NCBI GenBank assembly: GCA_038239485.1
Contig: JBBSET010000054.1
Coordinates: 1 to 25,151, forward strand
Direction of reading: 5' to 3'
DNA: 25,151 nucleotides
Source of the DNA: DASQEH01 sp038239485
Lineage (GTDB): Bacteria > Actinomycetota > Actinomycetes > Propionibacteriales > Nocardioidaceae
The position numbers and the translations under genes are program-made. Each line of letters begins with the position of its first letter. The stretch's first letter is position 1. The notes beneath the pieces are model-generated. The model did no database searches and was not told the DNA's origin. It saw only the letters and a list, made by a program, of their open reading frames with translations. Positions 10,189 through 15,738 of the stretch are shown piece after piece.

Positions 10189-11331
10189 TCAGGCGCGCGG
10201 CGGCATCTGGTGCCGGGCGAAGAAGCCGATGATCTCGGCGGAGGCGTCCGGTCCGAGGGGATCGGTGTACGTCCCCTCCGGTCCACCGCCGAACCAGGCG
10301 TGCCCACCACCATGGACCAGCCACTGCTCCACGGCCACCTGGCCGCCTGCTTCGGTGAACTCCGAGCGCGTATAGGACCGTCCCCCGGGTCTGTCGAGAC
10401 GGTGGACGGCTGGGGTGGCTGACCGTTGCCCAGTCGCCGCGACCGATCGCCACTGGTCGACAAGCCGACTCGCATTGATGCGGTCGACGGTCTGGTCCTG
10501 GTCACCGTGGAAGACGATGAGGGGAACCGCACGGCCGGGCAAAGCAACATTGCGCGATGGCCCCTCCCGCATGACGGCGAAGGCCGAGGCGACATCGTGG
10601 GCGGACCCGTAGGGCAGGCCGGAGTGGACTCCCGCGGCGGCGTAGACGTCAGGGTAGGTCGCTGCCATCACCGCGGCCATTGCTCCACCCGCTGAAAAGC
10701 CGGCCACGTATACGCGGCCCTCGTCGACGGCGTAGCGCCCGCGTATGTCGGCCGTGATGCCCGCGATGAGAGCGGGCTCGCCTACACCCCGGCGCTGGTT
10801 CACGGGCTGGAACCAGTTCCAGTACTGCATCTGGTTGGCAGCAGACGACTGCTCCGGGTACGCCACCAGGAACTCGCCTTGCTCGGCCAGCCTGTTCATG
10901 CGGGTGCCGGCAGCGAAGTTCTCCGCGTTCTGTGTCCCGCCGTGCAGCATGAGGACCAAAGGAAGTGGGGCGCCGGTGTAGCCGGAGGGAAGGTAGAGCT
11001 TGTACTTCCGCGCTCCGCTGGCGCCTGAGTGGGAGGCGTTGAGAAACTGGCCGGCCAAGGGTGACGAACGTGGGCGTTCGGTCCGATTGGGGCGGATCGA
11101 ACGGGGCCGTCGCAGTCTGTCCTGCAGCTTGTCGCGGACGTCTCCAGCCGTCGAGTCGCCCCCTGGCATCAGTGCGCGCAGGCCGACGGTGGTGGGGGCC
11201 GGGGGAGCGGGGGGCGCGCTGCGTCTGCCTTGCCCGAGGCTTCGCTGGATGACAGCAGTGGCCTCCGCCAGCTTCCCGTTCCGGGTCAGCCGAGTCGCGC
11301 GGGCCATGTCCTGCTGCCTGTCGTCGTTCAT
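10189..11331 (-). CDS. phaZ: PHB depolymerase family esterase, probably intracellular
   Basis: A 380-residue alpha/beta-hydrolase of the PHB depolymerase esterase family, which hydrolyses polyhydroxybutyrate to soluble oligomers or monomers. Visible features are the oxyanion segment LMLHGGTQNAENFA (128-141), lipase box GFSAGG with Ser213, an acid at Asp279 (or Asp277) in FHGDQDQTV, and His344 in GGGHAWFGG. The N-terminus, MNDDRQQDMARATRLTRNGK, is a short helix followed by a Pro/Arg-rich linker to about residue 95. It is not a signal peptide, and similar N-termini occur in proteobacterial cytosolic PHB depolymerases. AGGA lies 6 bases before the ATG. The gene stands 62 bases downstream of a CopG-type regulator and follows a phasin gene, which supports a granule-mobilising role. 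An LpqC-like general esterase is the main alternative. Confidence 0.85.
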   Translation of the reverse strand: MNDDRQQDMARATRLTRNGKLAEATAVIQRSLGQGRRSAPPAPPAPTTVGLRALMPGGDSTAGDVRDKLQDRLRRPRSIRPNRTERPRSSPLAGQFLNASHSGASGARKYKLYLPSGYTGAPLPLVLMLHGGTQNAENFAAGTRMNRLAEQGEFLVAYPEQSSAANQMQYWNWFQPVNQRRGVGEPALIAGITADIRGRYAVDEGRVYVAGFSAGGAMAAVMAATYPDVYAAAGVHSGLPYGSAHDVASAFAVMREGPSRNVALPGRAVPLIVFHGDQDQTVDRINASRLVDQWRSVAATGQRSATPAVHRLDRPGGRSYTRSEFTEAGGQVAVEQWLVHGGGHAWFGGGPEGTYTDPLGPDASAEIIGFFARHQMPPRA

Positions 11332-11393
11332 CGAGATCCTGTCTTGTCGATTCGGCTTGTCCGGATATGTACCGACGTCATCGGGTCGTCCTG

Positions 11394-11801
11394 TCAGGGC
11401 CGGCTGTGTTGGATGAGGTGCGCGACGGCGGCCTTCACAGCCGATCCGGCACGAAAGGCGCCCAGCACTTCGATGGAGTCGATCGTTGCTGCTGCCAACT
11501 CTGGTGAGACGTCGGGTGCGATGGTGGCCAGGCCAAGGACGTGGATGCGAATCTTCGACCCTCGCGCCCGATGCTCCTCCAGCTCAGCACGGCTGACCTC
11601 CTGAACTCCCAGTACCAAGGTCCGCCGCTCGATCGTCTGAGAGACGGCCTCCGCGTGGGCGGCCAGCTGCTGCCGGGTGGCCGTTCTCAGAAAGTCCGTC
11701 CGGTTGGCATAGAACCCCTCTTCGACGAGCAGGTCGATCTGACCCAGATCTATGAGTCCGACGTTGATGGTGATCTTCTCGGTCCGGTCACTCTCCGCCA
11801 T
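11394..11801 (-). CDS. Ribbon-helix-helix (CopG-type) regulator
   Basis: A 135-residue protein with an N-terminal ribbon-helix-helix DNA-binding motif: the TEKITINVGL strand (about 6-15), then DLGQIDLLVEEGFYANRTDFLRTA (about 17-40). A roughly 90-residue C-terminal extension (ERRTLVLGVQEVSRAELEEH... IHVLGLATIAPDVSPELAAATI) probably mediates dimerisation or ligand sensing. I chose ATG 11801 rather than upstream in-frame starts because GGAAGG stands close before it and the extra 31 residues look non-coding. It lies between a phasin and a PHB depolymerase. As I recall it, the same regulator-depolymerase pair occurs in proteobacteria, so local control of PHB mobilisation is a reasonable inference. 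Its DNA site and effector are unknown. Confidence 0.8.
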   Translation of the reverse strand: MAESDRTEKITINVGLIDLGQIDLLVEEGFYANRTDFLRTATRQQLAAHAEAVSQTIERRTLVLGVQEVSRAELEEHRARGSKIRIHVLGLATIAPDVSPELAAATIDSIEVLGAFRAGSAVKAAVAHLIQHSRP

Positions 11802-11863
11802 CTCCTGACCTTCCCACTGGATGGTCGGACAAGCATAGGACAGTGTGCGGCCGCGCGCACGTC

Positions 11864-11897
11864 GAGGTACCGGCAGCTTGCCCGCTACCGGCACCTC
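11864..11897 (-). promoter_or_regulatory. Stem-loop between the SAP-phasin and CopG genes
   Basis: A 13-base stem (11897-11885 with 11876-11864) with an 8-base loop. On the minus-strand transcript all 13 positions pair, two as G.U wobbles; on the plus strand the same two positions are A.C mismatches, so the structure is selectively good in the sense RNA of this gene run. No T tract follows. It may partially terminate after the phasin gene or protect the phasin mRNA 3' end. Confidence 0.5.
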
Positions 11898-11909
11898 GTG
11901 CTGTACGCG

Positions 11910-12386
11910 TCAGCGCTTGTCGTCCTCGATGAGCCGCTCACGAAGCTCCTCGACCAACCCCGCCTTGGGCAGATCGCGGCCAGCCAGCTCGTCCTGGAGC
12001 TGCGCCTTGGTCAGGTCGGCGTACCTCCGCGTCACCTTCTCGTCCAGAGCCTGCTGTGCTGTCTCGGCCTGCTCTCGTATCGCCTCGGCCGCCGACTCGC
12101 TCTGCTCCCGAACGACGGTGGCCACCGATTCAGCGTGGTCCCTGATCCCGTCGGCTGCAGCGACTGTGACTCCCGCCAGCTGCATGGCGATCCCGCGCTG
12201 CGCCGCGAGCGACTTCTCCCAGAAGTCGAACGTCTGGTCGATGGCAACGTGAGGGTCGATGCTCGCGTAAGTGCCGGCCGCCTGCGCGAACGCACTCTGC
12301 ATGGAGTCCTTGGCGGATTGCGTCACGCCTGCCCAGGTCTCAGTCGCCTGTCGGATCGCTCTGGTGTACTGGTCTTGAACACTCAT
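11910..12386 (-). CDS. Phasin-like granule protein with C-terminal SAP-like domain
   Basis: A 158-residue, Ala/Gln/Glu-rich, helical protein. Residues about 40-90 (HVAIDQTFDFWEKSLAAQRG) resemble phasins, the amphipathic coat proteins of PHB granules. Residues about 90-120 are a coiled-coil-like run (VVREQSESAAEAIREQAE). Residues about 122-156 (YADLTKAQLQDELAGRDLP) have the helix-extended loop-helix look of a SAP/Rho-N nucleic-acid-binding motif. The combination suggests a granule protein that also binds DNA, functionally like PhaF or PhaM, which tether granules to the nucleoid; this is inference. ATG 12386 has a strong GGAGGA site. A hairpin and a good promoter lie just upstream, so the gene probably has its own high-level transcript. 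Alternatively it is an apolipoprotein-like stress protein. Confidence 0.72.
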   Translation of the reverse strand: MSVQDQYTRAIRQATETWAGVTQSAKDSMQSAFAQAAGTYASIDPHVAIDQTFDFWEKSLAAQRGIAMQLAGVTVAAADGIRDHAESVATVVREQSESAAEAIREQAETAQQALDEKVTRRYADLTKAQLQDELAGRDLPKAGLVEELRERLIEDDKR

Positions 12387-12401
12387 CTGCTGTCTCCTCC
12401 G

Positions 12402-12421
12402 CTGAGGCGCCTGTGCCTCAG
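12402..12421 (-). promoter_or_regulatory. 5' leader stem-loop before the SAP-phasin gene
   Basis: Perfect 7-base arms CTGAGGC and GCCTCAG with a 6-base loop (ACAGGC), ending one base before the GGAGGA ribosome site and 15 bases before the ATG. It falls inside the predicted transcript leader. Probable roles are 5' mRNA stabilisation or translation control; a DNA operator is the alternative. Confidence 0.5.
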
Positions 12422-12433
12422 GTGCCGTTCGAT

Positions 12434-12461
12434 ATAGTACGCTCTGTGCAGTATATATCAA
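12434..12461 (-). promoter_or_regulatory. Probable SigA-type promoter of the SAP-phasin gene
   Basis: TTGATA (12461-12456), a 16-base spacer and TACTAT (12439-12434) on the minus strand, in an AT-rich patch that stands out in this GC-rich region. The predicted start, near 12427, gives a leader of about 40 bases that contains the stem-loop and ribosome site. The near-symmetric GATATA ... TATATC flanks (12431-12436 and 12454-12459) could also be an operator. Confidence 0.55.
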
Positions 12462-12476
12462 GCACACAGTTACCGA

Positions 12477-12902
12477 TCAGCTACGGCGTTGCCGGAAGTT
12501 GCGGTAGACACCCAGCAGAACCTGAATCTCGTCCTCAGTCAGGTCTGGGTCAGCGCGGATCGCGCTTTCGACGGTCGTGGCTGCCGCGGCTGACGCCGGC
12601 GCGTCGCGATCGATGACGCCGGCTTGCGCCAGCAGTGCCTCGCCGGAGAGGTTGAGGGCGCCCGCGATGGATCGCAAGACCTTCAGAGACGGCTGGTGCA
12701 GCCCGCGTTCGATCTGGCTCAGGTAGGCGTTGGACACGTTGCTCAGTCCGGCGAGCTGCCGCAACGAGAGATCGGCAAGTTGCCTTTGGGCTCGGATGTA
12801 GGGACCAAGAACATCGCGCGGGGGCGCTGACTCCGCGTCGTCGTCCAATGCGAACTCCGTCCAGCTAGGTCCGTGGAGGCCAGTCGAGCCACGAGTCGCC
12901 AC
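12477..12902 (-). CDS. XRE-family helix-turn-helix regulator
   Basis: A 141-residue (from GTG 12902) DNA-binding protein. An N-terminal XRE/Cro HTH spans about residues 31-90 (VLGPYIRAQRQ, LSLRQLAGLSNVSNAYLSQIERG, PSLKVLRSIAGALNL). A short C-terminus follows with an Asp/Glu-rich ADPDLTEDEIQVLLGVYRNF tail. Start choice is open: GTG 12902 has no clear ribosome site, while an in-frame TTG at 12848 follows GGAG at 5 bases and would give 123 residues beginning just before the acidic DDDAESAPPRD. It sits 23 bases after the phasin-like gene and just before the SAP-phasin promoter, so it is the best candidate for a PhaR-like sensor that links phasin expression to PHB content. That role is inferred from position only. 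Confidence 0.85.
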   Translation of the reverse strand: MATRGSTGLHGPSWTEFALDDDAESAPPRDVLGPYIRAQRQLADLSLRQLAGLSNVSNAYLSQIERGLHQPSLKVLRSIAGALNLSGEALLAQAGVIDRDAPASAAAATTVESAIRADPDLTEDEIQVLLGVYRNFRQRRS

Positions 12903-12925
12903 GCCGATGGAGCCGTGGCCCTGGC

Positions 12926-13456
12926 TCAGTCCTTGGCCTTCTCATTGTGCTGAAAGGGCGCCATCGCGGCTGTGACGATCTGGTCGTAGGCCCCCATCCA
13001 CTCCTGAGTGGCCTGGAGGAACATATCGCTTTGCGCTCCGACCGGGTCGGACAGCATCGTCTTGCCGATCTCGACCTGTCTGCGCAGAGTCTTCAGCTGG
13101 CCGCCCAGTACGCCCAACATGCTCCCCACAAAGGTCTCCACCCGCTCAATGCCCTGTTGCTGGGCGGCCATGGCGGTCGTCACCACTTGCCGGGAGGCTT
13201 CCAGGCTCTCCGACAGCGCCTTCGTCGACTCTGCCTGGCTCTTGATCGCCTGCTCCATCGAGCGTAACGACGTGTCAACCGACCGCAGCAGTGCGCTGTA
13301 GCTTGCTGCCTGTTCTTTCAGCGCCCCCAGGACGCTCTCGGAGAAGTCTTGGGTGACCGAGATGGCCCGCTGCTGTGCTTGGACCGCACCACTCACCATC
13401 GCATCCAGAGACGCCATGGGTGTGCTCGCCTGTGTCGTGCTCTGCTTGGCGGCCAT
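12926..13456 (-). CDS. Phasin-like granule-associated protein
   Basis: A 176-residue, almost wholly helical protein rich in Ala, Gln and Ser, with few aromatic residues and no signal peptide or membrane segment. Heptad-like runs (ALKEQAASYSALLRSVDTSLRSM, then ESLEASRQVVTTAMAAQQQGIE) suggest a long coiled coil. The C-terminal third holds an amphipathic TQEWMGAYDQIVTAAMAPF. Composition, size and position next to phaA-phaB fit a phasin, but I see no diagnostic motif. ATG 13456 is chosen over ATG 13462 because AGGAGG is 6 bases before the former and directly abuts the latter. It is first in the long minus-strand run, divergent from phaA, with XRE 23 bases downstream. Confidence 0.65.
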   Translation of the reverse strand: MAAKQSTTQASTPMASLDAMVSGAVQAQQRAISVTQDFSESVLGALKEQAASYSALLRSVDTSLRSMEQAIKSQAESTKALSESLEASRQVVTTAMAAQQQGIERVETFVGSMLGVLGGQLKTLRRQVEIGKTMLSDPVGAQSDMFLQATQEWMGAYDQIVTAAMAPFQHNEKAKD

Positions 13457-13469
13457 GTTCATCCTCCTG

Positions 13470-13510
13470 GTGACGGATCCTATCCGTCACGATGTCTGCC
13501 GATCCTATCG
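13470..13510 (-). promoter_or_regulatory. Paired GATAGG palindromes upstream of the phasin-like gene
   Basis: Site A (13470-13490) has perfect 9-base arms GTGACGGAT and ATCCGTCAC around AGG. Site B (13500-13510) is CGAT-AGG-ATCG. Both share GATAGGATC on the minus strand, exactly 25 bases apart. Site A ends one base before the AGGAGG ribosome site, so it can also form a 9-bp hairpin in RNA. Operators for the adjacent XRE or CopG regulator are likely. TAGGAT also resembles an actinobacterial -10, but no -35 partner is visible. Confidence 0.5.
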
Positions 13511-13666
13511 CGGAGCCGGCGCTGGTGAGCGCAGCGTATGTCGATGCACGCCAACAGTTACCTGAGGAGCCTTGCGCGATCAGCTCGTTTGTATGAGAGT
13601 GGCTGACGTAGGCGGCTGGGCGCACAGCGCTCGCATCGTGGATAGCACCCGAACCATCGTGCTCTT

Positions 13667-13735
13667 CCGTGGCTGGACCACGGCTTGAGCCAGGCCCGAG
13701 CACTGTCGGCAGTGTGCCGATAGGTCATCGCACAC
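13667..13735 (+). promoter_or_regulatory. Three inverted repeats in the phaA upstream region
   Basis: In order: CCGTGG-N5-CCACGG (13667-13683); CACTG-N4-CAGTG (13701-13714); and GTGTGC(C)GAT-AGGTC-ATCGCACAC (13712-13735, one bulged base). The last ends where the GGAGG ribosome site (13736-13740) begins, and its GATAGG core matches the palindromes before the divergent phasin-like gene. I saw no convincing -35/-10 pair. These are operator candidates shared across the divergent promoter region. Confidence 0.45.
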
Positions 13736-13744
13736 GGAGGTCAC

Positions 13745-14929
13745 ATGCCAGGATCGGTAGTTGTCAGCGGCGCACGAACGCCGATCGGCAAGCTCTCCGG
13801 AGCGCTCAAGACCATGCAGGCGGTCGATCTCGGCGGACTGGCCATTTCCCGCGCCCTGGAGAAGGCGGGTATTTCTGGCGACCAGGTCGACTACGTGATC
13901 ATGGGCCATGTCATCCAGGCCGGAGCCGGGCAGATCACCGCGCGCCAGGCAGCCGTCAAGGGTGGCATCCCGATGGGCGTGCCTGCCCTCACGGTCAACA
14001 AAGTGTGCCTGTCGGGGCTGGACGCCATCGCCTTGGCCGACCAGCTGATCGGGTACGGCGAGTTCGACGTGGTCGTTGCCGGCGGCATGGAGTCGATGAC
14101 CAATGGGCCCTATCTCCTGCCCGGGGCCCGGGCAGGGTATCGCTACGGCGACAGCACCATCGTCGACGCCACCTCGCACGACGCGCTGTACTGCGCGTTC
14201 GACCTGATGGGCATGGGTGCGGCCACGGACATGTACAACGCCAAGCTCGCGATCACCCGGGAGGAGCAGGACGCCTACGCGGCCCAGTCCCACCAGCGAG
14301 CCGCCGAGGCGGCGAAGAACGGCGTGTTCGACGACGAGATCGTCAACGTCGACGTGCCCCAGCGTCGCGGCGACCCCATCGTCGTCTCTGCTGACGAAGG
14401 GGTGCGGGCCGATACGACAGCCGAAACGCTTGCCAGGCTCCGTCCGGCTTTCGCCGCGGACGGCACAGTGACGGCTGGGTCGGCCTCGCAGATCTCCGAC
14501 GGTGGGTGCGCCGTAGTGGTCATGAGCCGGGCCAAGGCTGAGGAGCTCGGCGCCCCGATCCTCGCGGAGATCGGAGCACACGGGGTCGTCGCCGGGCCCG
14601 ACGCCTCGTTGCAGTCCCAGCCCTCCAACGCCATTGCCAAGGCACTGAAGCGGGAGGGGTTGACACCCGGCGAGGTGGATCTCTTCGAGATCAACGAGGC
14701 TTTCGCGTCCGTCGCCATCCAGTCCATGCGGGACCTGGGCCTCACCCCGGACAACGTCAACGTCAACGGTGGCGCGATATCGATGGGGCACCCGGTGGGG
14801 ATGTCCGGCGCCAGACTCCTCCTGCACCTGGCTCTGGAGCTCAAGCGCCGCGGGGGCGGGCTCGGCGCCGCGGGACTCTGTGGCGGCGGTGGCCAGGGCG
14901 AGGCACTGCTGATCAGGGTTCCGGCCTGA
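13745..14929 (+). CDS. phaA: Acetyl-CoA C-acetyltransferase (biosynthetic thiolase)
   Basis: Condenses two acetyl-CoA to acetoacetyl-CoA, the first step of PHB synthesis. The 394-residue length is typical for class II thiolases. The nucleophile is Cys88 in NKVCLSGLDAI, with NEAF at 317-320, His349 in GHPVGMSGAR and Cys379 in CGGGGQGEA. The usual GNASGINDGA block reads GSASQISDGG here (about 245-254), a mild deviation. GGAGG stands 4 bases before the ATG. phaB follows after 54 bases in the same direction, and an inverted repeat directly abuts the ribosome site. The reaction is reversible, so a degradative role is possible, but neighbouring phaB and the phasins favour PHB synthesis. Confidence 0.93.
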   Translation: MPGSVVVSGARTPIGKLSGALKTMQAVDLGGLAISRALEKAGISGDQVDYVIMGHVIQAGAGQITARQAAVKGGIPMGVPALTVNKVCLSGLDAIALADQLIGYGEFDVVVAGGMESMTNGPYLLPGARAGYRYGDSTIVDATSHDALYCAFDLMGMGAATDMYNAKLAITREEQDAYAAQSHQRAAEAAKNGVFDDEIVNVDVPQRRGDPIVVSADEGVRADTTAETLARLRPAFAADGTVTAGSASQISDGGCAVVVMSRAKAEELGAPILAEIGAHGVVAGPDASLQSQPSNAIAKALKREGLTPGEVDLFEINEAFASVAIQSMRDLGLTPDNVNVNGGAISMGHPVGMSGARLLLHLALELKRRGGGLGAAGLCGGGGQGEALLIRVPA

Positions 14930-14983
14930 CGATGTTTCTCGGTCCTCACACACCACGATATCTCCACGAAGGCGGGAGCTGAT

Positions 14984-15721
14984 ATGGCGGACATGACCGG
15001 CCAGGTTGCCCTGGTCACCGGCGGCATCAGAGGAATCGGGCTCGCGATCTGCGAGAGGCTGGCCGCGCGCGGCGTCGCGATCGCCGCTGGCTACTCACGT
15101 GACACCGACGCCGCCAAGCGGTTCCTCGATGATTTCGGTGAAGGCGCGAGCGTTCACCAAGGCAACATCGGCTCGAGCGAGGACTGCGAGCGCGTGGTCA
15201 ACGAGGTGATGGAGCAGCACGGTCAGCTGGATATCCTGATCAACAACGCGGGGATCACCATCGACAAGACGGTGCGCCGGATGTCTGCGGAGGACTGGGA
15301 CCATGTTGTGCACGTCAATCTCTCCGGCGCGTTCTATCTCGCCCGAGCGACCCTCCAGCACATGCTCGACAGGGGGAGTGGCCGGATCATCAACATCAGT
15401 TCGGTGATCGGCTCGTCGGGCAACATCGGGCAGGCCAACTACGCCGCGGCGAAGTCAGGGATGTTCGGGCTCACGATGAGCCTGGCCCAAGAAACCGCAC
15501 GCAAAGGCATCACGGTCAACTCGGTGACTCCTGGCTTCATATCGACCGATATGACCGCCGCCGTGCCCCCTGAAGCGATGGAGAAGGTCGTCAAGAGGAT
15601 CCCCGTCGGGCGCCTAGGCGAGCCCGACGAGGTTGCTCGAGTCGTGGAGTTCCTGGCTGACCCGGACTCGTCCTACATCACCGGGCAGGTCTATGCCGTC
15701 AACGGCGGGCTCTACATGTAG
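14984..15721 (+). CDS. phaB: Acetoacetyl-CoA reductase
   Basis: A short-chain dehydrogenase that reduces acetoacetyl-CoA to (R)-3-hydroxybutyryl-CoA, the monomer used by PhaC. At 245 residues it shows TGGIRGIG (12-19), NNAG (87-90) and the Ser140/Tyr153/Lys157 catalytic triad, and ends in ITGQVYAVNGGLYM, close to known PhaB C-termini. A Ser-Arg pair after strand 2 (AGYSRD) fits NADPH preference; this is inference. GGGAG lies 5 bases before the ATG. It is the second gene of the phaA-phaB pair and converges on ramB with only 17 bases between stop codons. FabG (3-oxoacyl-ACP reductase) is the nearest alternative; the phaA partner argues for PhaB. Confidence 0.9.
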   Translation: MADMTGQVALVTGGIRGIGLAICERLAARGVAIAAGYSRDTDAAKRFLDDFGEGASVHQGNIGSSEDCERVVNEVMEQHGQLDILINNAGITIDKTVRRMSAEDWDHVVHVNLSGAFYLARATLQHMLDRGSGRIINISSVIGSSGNIGQANYAAAKSGMFGLTMSLAQETARKGITVNSVTPGFISTDMTAAVPPEAMEKVVKRIPVGRLGEPDEVARVVEFLADPDSSYITGQVYAVNGGLYM

Positions 15722-15738
15722 GCCGTCGCATCCCGGTA

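Noticed and set aside
13580..14956. A 458-codon open frame antisense to phaA
   Set aside because: phaA has complete thiolase motifs in the plus frame; the antisense product is His/Arg/Gly-rich with no recognisable domain, as expected from GC-rich codon structure.
14958..14986. Possible hairpin hiding the phaB ribosome site and ATG (ATAT arms plus CTCC with GGAG)
   Set aside because: Two 4-bp stems broken by a bulge and a 9-base loop; too weak to claim.
15712..15721. CTACATGTAG palindrome at the phaB stop
   Set aside because: A loopless 10-base palindrome in coding sequence next to a stop; explained by the Leu-Tyr-Met codons.
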